The translations under genes and the position numbers were made by a program. The notes under the pieces are model-generated. The model was not told the DNA's origin, did not search any database, and worked only from the letters and a program-made list of their open reading frames with translations. A DNA stretch of 62,210 nt from HGM04593 sp045636545 (GTDB taxonomy: Bacteria; Bacteroidota; Bacteroidia; Bacteroidales; Bacteroidaceae), in assembly GCA_045636545.1 (NCBI GenBank), contig JAZTXR010000082.1:1-62210 (forward strand), written 5' to 3'. Below are positions 26,704 through 35,408 of this stretch, piece by piece. Numbering within the stretch: position 1 is the stretch's first letter; every line of letters starts with the position of its first letter.

Positions 26704-26720
26704 TGCCAAAACCGTGCCAA
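26704..26720 (-). promoter_or_regulatory. Candidate sigma-54 (-24/-12) promoter of the efflux operon
   Basis: Minus strand TTGGCACGGTTTTGGCA has the invariant GG and GC dinucleotides exactly 10 bp apart. The -24 box is perfect (TGGCAC) and the -12 box is TGGC instead of TTGC. The predicted start is about 20 bp before the TolC ATG. An NtrC-family activator is encoded in the same cluster. Confidence 0.5.
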
Positions 26721-26748
26721 AACTACCAAATCATTAACTCACAGCAAA
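26718..26748 (-). promoter_or_regulatory. Alternative housekeeping promoter of the efflux operon
   Basis: Minus strand -33 TTTG (26748-26745), 19-bp spacer, -7 TAGTTTTG (26725-26718), a full match to the Bacteroidetes consensus. It overlaps the sigma-54 candidate, so the two could compete or give basal versus induced expression. Confidence 0.5.
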
Positions 26749-26813
26749 TTAAGCAAAACTGCAATTCCTAAAAGTGTAAAATTTTTAGACAACGGATGTA
26801 AAATGGTTTGACA

Positions 26814-26854
26814 CAAAAAAATATCCGTGCAATCCTGCGGGGGATTGCACGGAT
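26814..26854 (-). terminator. Intrinsic terminator of the leftward phage-block operon
   Basis: 13-bp stem (ATCCGTGCAATCC at 26823-26835 with GGATTGCACGGAT at 26842-26854). On the minus strand it is followed by a run of seven Ts. Confidence 0.85.
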
Positions 26855-26881
26855 AAATTATACCCAATCATTGCAATATGG

Positions 26882-29716
26882 CTATCGGAGCCTGTTGCGC
26901 CAAGGGAACTCCACATCGATATCCATTCCTGTCAGCACGGTTGCAGCCCCCACCTCACCTACTATGGCAAATAGATAGTATTTGAAGGAGCGCGTGGGGA
27001 AATAGGGAAACAGCACATCCTGTACCCCCGCACTCTTTTCGCTGCCTGCCACAATCTTGAAATGTGTGCCGTCGTTGCTGCCAAGCAGATAGCAGGCCAG
27101 CAAAGGCACTCCCTGCGTGGGAGTTGCCGATGACTCCACATAACAGTGCAGCAGAAGTTGCATAATGCGTTTGGGCAGTTTGGAGCCCCATATCTGCGGT
27201 CGTGTAAACAGCTGTATGCGATTGTCGCCCGACACGGCATCAGGGATTGTGACAATCTCTGTGCTCCCGCCCGTAGAGAGAAAGAAGTATGGCATTGACG
27301 TGCCCTGTACCATGCCCGTGAAATTCACGTTATACCTTGTCCACACGTTATAGGAGAAGGAGTAGACAAAAGAGTATCCAAAGGCTGCATTACCTACAAG
27401 AATCTCATTATGCGACGGCAGATTGGCTACAAACGCATCGGCAATGAAATTACGGAAATCAAACCCACCGCCGATGCACCCAAGTGACACCAGTCCCGAC
27501 ATCTTTGTGAAAAGGTCGGCCGGCACGCCGTCCAAAGACGGAGAATCGCCGTCAACTGCAGCAGAAACACGGCTGACACTGTTGCCCGCTATCAACATCA
27601 TCCCCTGCTTGCCGGCAAAGAGCACACCGCCTCCCACCCCGCATATTGAAGCCGGGTTCACACAGATGTCACGTGAGACCTGATTGCAGGTGAGGTAAGC
27701 GACACTGCCCGATGTATCGACCGACATCGCCCATATTCCGTCATTGCAGAACACATAGAGCGGGAACTGTCCGAACTGCCCCGGGGAGAGAGCTATGGTA
27801 TTGCTCGAAAAACCTACGATACCGCTCTGCGAAGGTGTGTAGGTGCAAGCTGCAGGGAACACAAATGGATTCTCAACCATGGAGACTTTCATCACATTGA
27901 GCCTCTCCTCGCAAGGTGTAGGGGCTGTGACGGGCATACCGTCCACCTGTTCCCATGTATCATCAAAGGTAATATTGTCAATATCCTTGAAAGTAAAATC
28001 GGTCACTTGACCATACTTTATCTTGAACAGCAGTTTGTCGCCATCAACGGCATTGCGATGAATACCGAAAATGCGCAAGTCACTGTACTGGCTTGGCGGG
28101 AATGAATTACCTTTGTATGTCCAGCAGTTGCCCGAAGCGCTGTATATCACCTCGTGCGTTCCCGTCTCATGGCCAAAGAGTTGCAGCACATCCTCACTCG
28201 GTATACTCGCCATAGGTTGTCCGCCATTGGCAAAGAGTGCCGAGACCGTCACATTGAAAGGCACATACCACCTGTGCAGGTAGTAGGCCATGTTCAGATA
28301 CTTGTGCGCCTTCAGCGGAAACACCTTGCGATATACAATGCTGCCCATCTTGAGATAGACAGTCATCTCACAGGCACGCGCATCGGGGTACGTCAGCAGA
28401 GGCGGCAGCAATGGAGCAAAACCATTGTCTCCCAACGGCGGTTCATGGAAAGTGTTACCTGTAACAAACTCGCCCTGCGTAGTCCTCAGTTTCACCTGGA
28501 CAATCATCTCATCGACATAGCCACCCGTACCCTCAGCTGTCCTGTAGGCCTCGACATTGTATCCCTTGAAGAAATACTCCTTGAATGCAGCTATATGCAG
28601 ACGGCCATTGTAGAGGAAGCTGCAACCCACATCGTAGCCCGACTGCGATGAAGGCACAGTCGCAGTCCCGAGCCCCTGTTGCAGAGCCAGATTCGTGGAC
28701 GAGACATCATCGAGACGGTTGAGCAAGTTGCCGTCGACATCGTACTCGGCAACCTTGTAGTATAGCGATGCCGATGCTATATCCTCCCACAGCTCCTCGA
28801 GAGTTTTTTCCATGTAGACCTCGCTGTTGTCCACACGTTTTTCAGGCACGCTCTTCTTTCCGGGGATTGACACAGTGGAGAATATATCCACCCCGACGAC
28901 AATGTTGCGCCACGCCTGCAGAGCCGGTGACGAGGAGAAAGAGAATTCGGGCCTGAAGCCGCGCACACTCACCTTGTACCTTGACGGCGAGGATGTATCC
29001 ACAGCCACTGAAACCATATTCTTGCCATCGCGCCCTACTCCGTCGCCGTTGGCCTCATCGCTCATATATATGACATTGGATATGTTCATGTAGCTGCCGT
29101 CATAGAGGCGCAGGGCCACCCTGAAAAGAGCCCTGTCAATATAATACCCCGCCTTGTTCAAAACCGAGATGCACTCATTGATGTAGCCTTTTTCGTTATA
29201 AATCCAGGAATGCTCCAACTCATCAGTGTCGGATGCCTTGTAATAGGCATCGTCAGTGGTCAAGCGCTCCACCTTCGACGAAAGGGTGATTTTCACATCG
29301 GGCATCGGTGGTCTCTCGCCAAGCGACAGGTATGTGCCATTGTCAAACAGCAGATAGAAGATGCCGCTATCGGTGAGGCAACAGACTATATTACCCACGA
29401 ACTCAATGCCGTTCACACCACGCAGATTACTGAATGCGAGCATCCCATCGCCCGACATTATGGGTGCGAAGCTGCCGTCATAGAATCGCAAGGTACGCTC
29501 CTCGTCGGCTGTCACGCCAATGTAGCAGCCGGCTGTCGGGTGATGGTAAACTGCCGGACAGGCAGAGCGCAGGCTGGCCACCGTCACAGGCTGCGGCATT
29601 GGCAACAGACTGCCGTTCGACATACGCATATTCACGACATCGAGGCACTCGCCATCCTGTGCCAGCACAACATCGGTGCTCCTGTTTATCCCTTTAAACG
29701 AAAAACTCTTTTGCAT
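26882..29716 (-). CDS. Very large phage-type structural protein (tail/DNA-stabilisation-like)
   Basis: 944 residues, the last gene of the leftward phage operon. It begins MQKSFSFKGINRSTDVVLAQ and then G-E-C-L-D-V-V-N-M-R-M-S-N-G-S-L-L-P-M-P. This pattern (small N-terminal motif, D-x-N-x-R, G-x-L-x-P) recalls beta-propeller tail or packaged-DNA stabilisation proteins of podovirus-like phages. The rest is beta-rich with few charged helices. No membrane segment or catalytic motif seen. The assignment to that class is by general resemblance and context only. Confidence 0.5.
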   Translation of the reverse strand: MQKSFSFKGINRSTDVVLAQDGECLDVVNMRMSNGSLLPMPQPVTVASLRSACPAVYHHPTAGCYIGVTADEERTLRFYDGSFAPIMSGDGMLAFSNLRGVNGIEFVGNIVCCLTDSGIFYLLFDNGTYLSLGERPPMPDVKITLSSKVERLTTDDAYYKASDTDELEHSWIYNEKGYINECISVLNKAGYYIDRALFRVALRLYDGSYMNISNVIYMSDEANGDGVGRDGKNMVSVAVDTSSPSRYKVSVRGFRPEFSFSSSPALQAWRNIVVGVDIFSTVSIPGKKSVPEKRVDNSEVYMEKTLEELWEDIASASLYYKVAEYDVDGNLLNRLDDVSSTNLALQQGLGTATVPSSQSGYDVGCSFLYNGRLHIAAFKEYFFKGYNVEAYRTAEGTGGYVDEMIVQVKLRTTQGEFVTGNTFHEPPLGDNGFAPLLPPLLTYPDARACEMTVYLKMGSIVYRKVFPLKAHKYLNMAYYLHRWYVPFNVTVSALFANGGQPMASIPSEDVLQLFGHETGTHEVIYSASGNCWTYKGNSFPPSQYSDLRIFGIHRNAVDGDKLLFKIKYGQVTDFTFKDIDNITFDDTWEQVDGMPVTAPTPCEERLNVMKVSMVENPFVFPAACTYTPSQSGIVGFSSNTIALSPGQFGQFPLYVFCNDGIWAMSVDTSGSVAYLTCNQVSRDICVNPASICGVGGGVLFAGKQGMMLIAGNSVSRVSAAVDGDSPSLDGVPADLFTKMSGLVSLGCIGGGFDFRNFIADAFVANLPSHNEILVGNAAFGYSFVYSFSYNVWTRYNVNFTGMVQGTSMPYFFLSTGGSTEIVTIPDAVSGDNRIQLFTRPQIWGSKLPKRIMQLLLHCYVESSATPTQGVPLLACYLLGSNDGTHFKIVAGSEKSAGVQDVLFPYFPTRSFKYYLFAIVGEVGAATVLTGMDIDVEFPWRNRLR

Positions 29717-30132
29717 AATTCAACTGCTTTCATAATCACATTCAACAAAACACGCCACAGCCCCGTGCGCCACAACACAATGGATGCAAGCACAAGCGCG
29801 ACAGGCAACAATTTCCGGTAGAAAGGACTCCGGCATCCCTCGTCACGGATACGCTCCACAACCACCTCCCTGTCACGGTAGAGTGTATCGCACCGCACTA
29901 TGGTGTCTACCTTGAGCCTCTCCTTGTATATTGTCCTGTATTTGGTATAGAACACCGTGTCGCTCTTCTCGCGTATGAATATGCTGTCGCGCAGCATCAC
30001 GCTGTCCACCCTGGTGTGCCCCACAAAGTTCTCCTGCGAGGTATGCTCCACCTCATTTGCCCTCTGCACCGTACCACAGGCTGCCAATGAGAGCAACAGG
30101 GCGCTAAGAATCATCTTTCTTCTGCTTTTCAT
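29686..30132 (-). CDS. Lipoprotein with C-terminal membrane helix, spanin-like
   Basis: 148 residues from ATG 30132 (a TTG six bases upstream is less likely). Lipoprotein signal with lipobox LSLAACG, so the mature protein begins with an acylated Cys. A long charged coiled-coil-like periplasmic region with repeated D-T/D-S spacing follows. The C-terminal hydrophobic segment is LLPVALVLASIVLWRTGLW. An outer-membrane lipid anchor plus an inner-membrane helix is the plan of unimolecular spanins that fuse the two membranes in phage lysis. It overlaps the holin-like gene by 29 bp and the structural gene by 31 bp. Confidence 0.55.
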   Translation of the reverse strand: MKSRRKMILSALLLSLAACGTVQRANEVEHTSQENFVGHTRVDSVMLRDSIFIREKSDTVFYTKYRTIYKERLKVDTIVRCDTLYRDREVVVERIRDEGCRSPFYRKLLPVALVLASIVLWRTGLWRVLLNVIMKAVELCKRVFRLKG

Positions 30133-30571
30133 AGTCAATATAATCTTTTAGAAAGCCACTGCGTTCAAGCATCTTCAGGCTAAATATATAATAGAGGAAA
30201 TTGAGCACACTGTAGAGCGTGCTCTGCTCGTTGGTTATCACACGGGCATTGCGCAGGATATTGGTTCCATAGAAATAAATTGCAACATATATTGTGAACG
30301 ACACGCAATGTACGGCTGTCTCCTCTTCACCCTTGAAGTAACCGAGCAGGTAGATGCAGGCAACCATCGCAAAGTAAATTGCAGCATCGCGGAAAAACCT
30401 GAATGCTTTCCTGAAGCTCCAATCGCGACGGTTGCACACATCGGCAAGCAGGCCAACTACAAAATTGACCGTGAAGAGAAGGACAAGCCCGAAAATATCG
30501 TTCTTTATAGGGAATAACAGCCCTAACACATTTGCGACGGCAGATGCCGTAAAGATTCTCAAGCCATCCAT
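30104..30571 (-). CDS. Holin-like membrane protein
   Basis: 155 residues with four hydrophobic segments in the first ~120 residues (for example DIFGLVLLFTVNFVVGLLAD and AAIYFAMVACIYLLGYF) and a charged C-terminus (DYEKQKKDDS). Size and topology suit the phage holin family, and it precedes an overlapping spanin-like gene. No endolysin gene is visible nearby, so the lysis role is inferred. Confidence 0.55.
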   Translation of the reverse strand: MDGLRIFTASAVANVLGLLFPIKNDIFGLVLLFTVNFVVGLLADVCNRRDWSFRKAFRFFRDAAIYFAMVACIYLLGYFKGEEETAVHCVSFTIYVAIYFYGTNILRNARVITNEQSTLYSVLNFLYYIFSLKMLERSGFLKDYIDYEKQKKDDS

Positions 30572-30586
30572 AACAATAACAAATTC

Positions 30587-31240
30587 TTATATTTTCCCCG
30601 CTTGTGCACTGCAGGCTGCCAAGGCGAGCGCCAACATTGAATTGGCGGCATCGTAACGTTCGAACAAGGTGTAAAGCCTCGAGGCACATTGGTACACCAC
30701 GGCATCCACCATCCACGTATCATAGCCTGCAAGACCGGCATCGGCATCGAAAGCCGCTTCGTAGACAAAATGCACCGGTTTTGCCCCATCGCCTGCAGGG
30801 AGAGGAAACAGCTGTGCGCAACGTTCACCGGCAGGCGTGAATGCCTCAATGCAGACCGGCTTGCTGCAGCCGGCACGGGTGTACTCGTTGCGTTGCCAGG
30901 CTGCCTCGCGCGAATCGTACGCGCAGAGGCTGCTGACAGGCCTGTTCCACCCACCGAGCTGCAACGATACAAGAGCCACAAAATCATCGGGCAGCAGGAG
31001 CGTGCCCCCACCGGCACTGTCGGCCGTAATCTCCAGAGCCGACGGAGCCGCTGCTTTTGTGTTGACACGCCCGGCTCCGGCACCCTTGTTCTTTTGTATG
31101 AAAGTGACTGCACCCGGCAGAAGCTCTGCAATGGTTTCATCGAGCGAACGGGTGTCGGCCGACAAGAGCGACACATCACTATCGTCCCCCGCCTCGTTTA
31201 TCACAAGCTTTACTCTATCTATAAGTTCACTACACTCCAT
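30587..31240 (-). CDS. Phage head-tail connector-like protein
   Basis: 217 residues starting MECSELIDRVKLVINEAGDD. The helical N-terminus, the segment GTLLLPDDFVALVSLQLGGW and the C-terminal helical region (YQCASRLYTLFERYDAANSM) resemble adaptor or head-completion proteins of tailed phages. It is placed after the capsid and the 141-residue gene, where connectors are expected. Start and upstream stop abut (31240 shared). No sequence motif proves this. Confidence 0.4.
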   Translation of the reverse strand: MECSELIDRVKLVINEAGDDSDVSLLSADTRSLDETIAELLPGAVTFIQKNKGAGAGRVNTKAAAPSALEITADSAGGGTLLLPDDFVALVSLQLGGWNRPVSSLCAYDSREAAWQRNEYTRAGCSKPVCIEAFTPAGERCAQLFPLPAGDGAKPVHFVYEAAFDADAGLAGYDTWMVDAVVYQCASRLYTLFERYDAANSMLALALAACSAQAGKI

Positions 31241-31665
31241 TACAGCCAGTTGGGAAATGAAACGGAATGGGCCTTTGCAACACTCTTTATGGAGTTCTTG
31301 TTCTGCAGCTGCGACAACTGGCAGTTATAAGGCTCGGCCATAAGGACGGCACGTGCCTGCTGCGCATTTGTCACCTCGGCAACCACGGTGTATTGTGGTT
31401 CCTCGGGCTCTTCGCCTGCTTTCTTGCCCTCGTCAAGCACATCTACCCTGCCGCGTTTTATCTCGCCGCAACGGAATGCGTTGCTGTTCTCTATCGCACG
31501 CTGGAAAAGCGGGTTATCTGTAGTGTACTGCGCCGGGTAGACACCGGTGGAGTTTATTGTGCCACCGGTAAAATCAATTCTCACCAAGGCCTTGCCAATC
31601 CTGAAGTAGCTGTTACGCTCTATCTGGCCATGTATCTCGTATGTAATGCGTTTTTTCATATCCAT
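31240..31665 (-). CDS. Small protein of the phage head operon
   Basis: 141 residues starting MDMKKRITYEIHGQIERNSY, mostly beta-strand-like in the first 60 residues, with an acidic linker (DEGKKAGEEPEEPQ). It lies between the capsid-like and connector-like genes. Possibly a capsid decoration or head-completion protein; I cannot name a family. Confidence 0.5.
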   Translation of the reverse strand: MDMKKRITYEIHGQIERNSYFRIGKALVRIDFTGGTINSTGVYPAQYTTDNPLFQRAIENSNAFRCGEIKRGRVDVLDEGKKAGEEPEEPQYTVVAEVTNAQQARAVLMAEPYNCQLSQLQNKNSIKSVAKAHSVSFPNWL

Positions 31666-31718
31666 TCTTTTTTAGTCATCAATGCCGGCGGCCACACAAG
31701 CCGCCGGACAAAGAGCGG

Positions 31719-33338
31719 TTACACAATAATTTCACCGGTATACTCCACCCAGGTAGTTCCGTTGTAGGTGACTACCGAACCGGCGGGGAACCACAGTCTG
31801 CTCTCGCCATCGACAGTGCGGTTCACATCGGCCGAGAGAATCACAACGTCATTGATATCAGGCTCGGCAGGCAATGTCGCTGCGCTTGTCACGTGCGAAG
31901 CACCGGGGATATCACTCTCGGCAGCCGAACCGTTCACCCAGATGTGTGAATAGCCCTTGAGACAGAGGCAGTCAATTGTCATTACAACCGCGCGCTTTGC
32001 CTCCTCGCCGTCAACATTCTCGGTCTTGGCATCCTCGTTCTTCATGTAGTAGCGCACAAGGCCGTTCTCGTCAATGAGACCACCGCAATGCGCGTAGCCC
32101 AGAGCATCGAGTGTAGGGTCATGGACAAGATCAATGTCGCCAAAGACGGTGTGTATCTTTGTACACTCTATGCCAAAGACCTTGTCGCCGCTGACACTGA
32201 TGTTCTTGTGCAGTGTGAGGTCAATCTTCTGTATGTCGTTGAGCAACTGCTTGCCAAGCAACCATATTGCACGCTTGGTGCAGTTGAAGCCGGTGAATTT
32301 CACCATCGACAGGTTGACAAGGTCGGCAAAAGTGATTCTTGACGAAAGGTCATACTGACGTTTGAACTGCCAACGGATACCCTTTGAGAAGTAGTCCCAC
32401 TGGTAACCCATGGCATTGTCCATGGCCTGTACCTTGAACTTGCCCGGCTGTCCGACCCACGCGGTGCGGCAGCTCTCGAGACGGAACTGGCGGAGCACAG
32501 CCTCGGCAATCTGCGACTCATTGAACTGCAGGCGCTTCTTCTGCGCAGCAAAATAGTCGCTCACTATGCTGTTGCAGAGCTGTTTCTGCAAGAACATACG
32601 CTCGGGCACAGGCACAATGGTCGATGGCGCAATGAACTTCTGTGTCTCGTAGGCGGCCGACGACAAAAGAATAATCTCTGTGCCGGCAGGGATGGTAGGT
32701 ACAACGCAATAGTCATCAGTGGGGTTTGTCTTGGGGCCGTTCACAGCCATTGCAATCGGAGCCTCGGTTGTGCTGTTCTTGCCCACGAAGAAGAGCATGA
32801 GGTCAACACCCGGCAGCTCAATCTGCCCGGTTGGGTCATAGCCGTTCACACCCTTACAGATGGCGGTGTAGTACTCCTGGAAGATTTTTCTCTCACCGGT
32901 TGTGGAGAAAGGAATCTCGGCACGTGTGGCCTTGATACCGTTGTACACGGCATTGGTGTAGGCCTTCGAGCGCTTGTCGTCGATGAGATAGTGGTCGACC
33001 TCGAACGAAGTCACGCGCACCTGACGGCGAATCTTGCGCTTGATGGTGTCAATCACGCTCTCGTCACTGGCAATGCTGACAATCTGGTCATCCACATCGG
33101 CATCAATGAGGTCGGGCGAGAGTTCGCTCGCATTGGAGACTGTAGTAGCCTCGCCCGAGCCTTGAGTGGCAAGACCCGCAATACCCCTCGAGGCCTTTGT
33201 CGAGCCTGCAGGGACAACTGTCACTGCAGCAAGAATTGCACCCGCCCCGGCATTGTCAAGCGCATAGAGCAGCACCGACACCAGAGAAACAATCACAAAG
33301 AGAGGATTCTCTCTCAAGAAATTCAAAATTTTCTTCAT
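31719..33338 (-). CDS. Putative major capsid protein with an unusual hydrophobic N-terminus
   Basis: 539 residues. It follows the scaffold-like gene, the classical order for a major capsid gene, and its size is suitable. The first ~45 residues are strongly hydrophobic (PLFVIVSLVSVLLYALDN, then AGAGAILAAVTVVPAG), atypical for a capsid. They could be a cleaved leader or membrane tether; no later ATG would remove them without losing much of the protein. The body is mixed alpha/beta with no enzyme motif. The call rests on position and size. Confidence 0.5.
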   Translation of the reverse strand: MKKILNFLRENPLFVIVSLVSVLLYALDNAGAGAILAAVTVVPAGSTKASRGIAGLATQGSGEATTVSNASELSPDLIDADVDDQIVSIASDESVIDTIKRKIRRQVRVTSFEVDHYLIDDKRSKAYTNAVYNGIKATRAEIPFSTTGERKIFQEYYTAICKGVNGYDPTGQIELPGVDLMLFFVGKNSTTEAPIAMAVNGPKTNPTDDYCVVPTIPAGTEIILLSSAAYETQKFIAPSTIVPVPERMFLQKQLCNSIVSDYFAAQKKRLQFNESQIAEAVLRQFRLESCRTAWVGQPGKFKVQAMDNAMGYQWDYFSKGIRWQFKRQYDLSSRITFADLVNLSMVKFTGFNCTKRAIWLLGKQLLNDIQKIDLTLHKNISVSGDKVFGIECTKIHTVFGDIDLVHDPTLDALGYAHCGGLIDENGLVRYYMKNEDAKTENVDGEEAKRAVVMTIDCLCLKGYSHIWVNGSAAESDIPGASHVTSAATLPAEPDINDVVILSADVNRTVDGESRLWFPAGSVVTYNGTTWVEYTGEIIV

Positions 33339-33393
33339 AGATTAAATTATTTGTAGTTAATAATAGGAAGCTGTCATTGATTTTCAAGCGCAA

Positions 33394-34194
33394 TCAGGCA
33401 TTGAGCGCTTTTTCGATGAGGGAGTTGCGTGAGCGCTTGCGTTCGGGTGCCGGAGCTGCACTGCTCATACCCTTTGGCAACCCGTCACCGAAATCCTCCT
33501 TCATACGCATTATGTTCGAGTTGCGCCCCTTGATGTCACCGGCAGCAAAGGCATCCTTGACATCCTGTTCGTACGTAATGGCATGGTCGAGCGCCGTGCA
33601 CACATCCACACTGTACTTTCCGGCCATAATGGGGAATACCAGCTGCTCCCATACTTTGTCCATGAATTGCGACGGGTCATAGCCACGCTCACTACAGAAA
33701 GTCTCAATCACCGGCATACTCTCCTCAAGGTTCGTCTCATACTCGCGACGGTCATTGGCAAGGCGCATAACCTCGTCCTTGCGTTCCTCGTCGGCAAGCA
33801 TAATCTCCTCGAATTCGGGGCTGTTCTCGTCAATGTTCATGAACCCGCGGCCGAAGTAACGTGCCACGGCACTGTGTGCACCACGCTTGCCGCCAACCAC
33901 ATCGGCCAGCAGCTGCGCCAGGCGCGGGTCGCTGTCGAGCATCGTTACAAGGCGCTCGTTCTGCTCGCGGTTCAGTTCAAGATGGCGCATGAGCAAATCC
34001 TGCGATAACCTGTCATTGATGTCAAAATTACCGCCGAAAAACACATTCAGCCTCTCATTGAAATTCTCCAAAGAGGGTTGCTTGCCCTGCAACGCTGCTG
34101 TGTTGGCATCGGGCACGGCATTTGGGATGCCGTTCTGCACTGTGGGCTCCACCTGCTGCGGGGTCCCCACTCTGTCTTTAAAATTCTGTTCCAT
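33394..34194 (-). CDS. Scaffold-like protein at the head of the leftward phage operon
   Basis: 266 residues, strongly charged and helical: disordered N-terminus rich in Q, P and N, central helices (QDLLMRHLELNREQNERL, LADEERKDEVMRLANDRRE), basic C-terminal tail (ERKRSRNSLIEKALNA). This is typical of phage scaffolding proteins, whose basic C-terminus binds the capsid protein. First gene after a promoter at 34260-34217. No protease motif seen. Confidence 0.55.
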   Translation of the reverse strand: MEQNFKDRVGTPQQVEPTVQNGIPNAVPDANTAALQGKQPSLENFNERLNVFFGGNFDINDRLSQDLLMRHLELNREQNERLVTMLDSDPRLAQLLADVVGGKRGAHSAVARYFGRGFMNIDENSPEFEEIMLADEERKDEVMRLANDRREYETNLEESMPVIETFCSERGYDPSQFMDKVWEQLVFPIMAGKYSVDVCTALDHAITYEQDVKDAFAAGDIKGRNSNIMRMKEDFGDGLPKGMSSAAPAPERKRSRNSLIEKALNA

Positions 34195-34216
34195 AAGTTG
34201 ATTTATTTTTCAACGG

Positions 34217-34260
34217 CAAAGAAACAACCGAAAAGCGCCGGCAAGGTTGCTATTTTGCCA
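34217..34260 (-). promoter_or_regulatory. Phage-block promoter, leftward, with shared upstream element
   Basis: Minus strand TGGCAAAATAGCAACC from 34260, 20 bp, then TTTCTTTG (34224-34217). The predicted transcript starts near 34210, just before ATG 34194. Confidence 0.55.
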
Positions 34261-34387
34261 CTTATTGCTAAAAAATATTACAATGCACGGCAACGGGGCA
34301 TATACACCTTTTTGAATAAGAAAGCGACTCACTCCACAGTGGCAAATTCCTGCGAACGGCAAAAAATGGGGCTGTTGATAAATAAAG

Positions 34388-34431
34388 TGGTAAAACAGCA
34401 TTGAAATCAGCCGTTTTTGACTATATTTTTG
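34388..34431 (+). promoter_or_regulatory. Phage-block promoter, rightward, for the gene at 34448
   Basis: TGGTAAAACAGCATTG from 34388, 20 bp, then TATTTTTG (34424-34431), which matches TAnnTTTG. The same geometry holds at 34260, 34869 and 4789. Confidence 0.6.
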
Positions 34432-34447
34432 TATTCAAAAAAGCAGA

Positions 34448-34861
34448 ATGGAAACAATTATCAACGACAATGTACGCAACATGCGCAAACAGGATGTTGT
34501 AAACAGTTTTTTTGAATCATTGAAAGAAGTGAGAAAAACAAGACCCTTTGCCACACAGGATGATGTCATCAGGCACGCAGCCGGCAGCAAGGCACCACGT
34601 TTCTATGTAACCTTTGAGAACGCACGGCGCTTTGTGTCGCTCATGGCACGCAAGAAGAGGCTGCCGCTCATCAACCCCAATAAATTGGCGATGTACAAGG
34701 AGATATACCGCCGGTACAAGAAAAGGGTCAAGGGGTGTGGCGAGTGCTGCAGATACATAATCCTCGACGAGATAATCAGAGAGCCGGCACCATCGTTCTA
34801 CCTCGACATAGAGACTTTCCGCGGTATTGTGTACAAGACACTCGCGCACAGCAGAAATTAG
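34448..34861 (+). CDS. Small phage-block protein, first of the rightward operon
   Basis: 137 residues beginning METIINDNVRNMRKQDVVNS. Basic and helical in the middle (YKEIYRRYKKRVKGCGECCR), with a CGECC cluster that could bind metal. No family recognised. It lies head-to-head with the scaffold-like operon. Its 3' end contains the promoter element of the next gene (34869). Confidence 0.5.
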   Translation: METIINDNVRNMRKQDVVNSFFESLKEVRKTRPFATQDDVIRHAAGSKAPRFYVTFENARRFVSLMARKKRLPLINPNKLAMYKEIYRRYKKRVKGCGECCRYIILDEIIREPAPSFYLDIETFRGIVYKTLAHSRN

Positions 34862-34868
34862 CACAAAA

Positions 34869-34912
34869 TGGCAAAACAGCAACCTTCGCCGCAACAACAG
34901 ACAATATATTTG
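34869..34912 (+). promoter_or_regulatory. Phage-block promoter, rightward, for the gene at 34926
   Basis: TGGCAAAACAGCAACC from 34869, 20 bp, then TATATTTG (34905-34912), an exact TAnnTTTG. ATG 34926 follows 14 bp later, which fixes the gene start. Confidence 0.6.
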
Positions 34913-34925
34913 CAAAAGAAAAACA

Positions 34926-35408
34926 ATGAAACAGATAAAATTTGACATAACAAGAGCAGATGTATGCAAGCGCATCTTTGCAACAACTGCCTGCACGGCA
35001 CGTGCACGCGAGGCGATGGGCACGCCGCCGGCAATCACAGAGAGAATGCTGGCGACAGCCGATGACAGCGCTATGCTCTACCCGCTGATTGAGGAGAGCG
35101 TGAACGAAGTCTACGGCGACATTGCCCGCCACCACCCCGGGAGCACGGTCGACTTTGTAGAAGAAGAGCATGGCGGCCACTACGCCTTCGACATCAAGGT
35201 ACCCGCCAACTACCCCGACGGCAATGAGCGTAAGCTGGAACATTGCATCTCGGGCTACATTGCCGGCCGTACACTGCAGGAGTGGTACACAAACGCAAAG
35301 CCCGACGAGGCAGCCATTACCGCTGCAAGGATACAGAACGAGACAACGACCCTGCAAGCGCTGCTCACACAACGCATAAAACCTACAAGACAAGAGGAAA
35401 AACTATGA
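34926..35408 (+). CDS. Unknown phage-block protein
   Basis: 160 residues from ATG 34926 (MKQIKFDITRADVCKRIFAT), chosen because a promoter -7 box ends 14 bp before it. Mixed helical with acidic stretches. No family recognised. Its TGA overlaps the next ATG by 4 bp. Confidence 0.55.
   Translation: MKQIKFDITRADVCKRIFATTACTARAREAMGTPPAITERMLATADDSAMLYPLIEESVNEVYGDIARHHPGSTVDFVEEEHGGHYAFDIKVPANYPDGNERKLEHCISGYIAGRTLQEWYTNAKPDEAAITAARIQNETTTLQALLTQRIKPTRQEEKL

Noticed and set aside
26690..26711. Alternative sigma-54 match TGGCACGTAATCTTGCA nearer tolC
   Set aside because: The spacing between GG and GC is 11 bp instead of the required 10; the overlapping upstream match has the right spacing.
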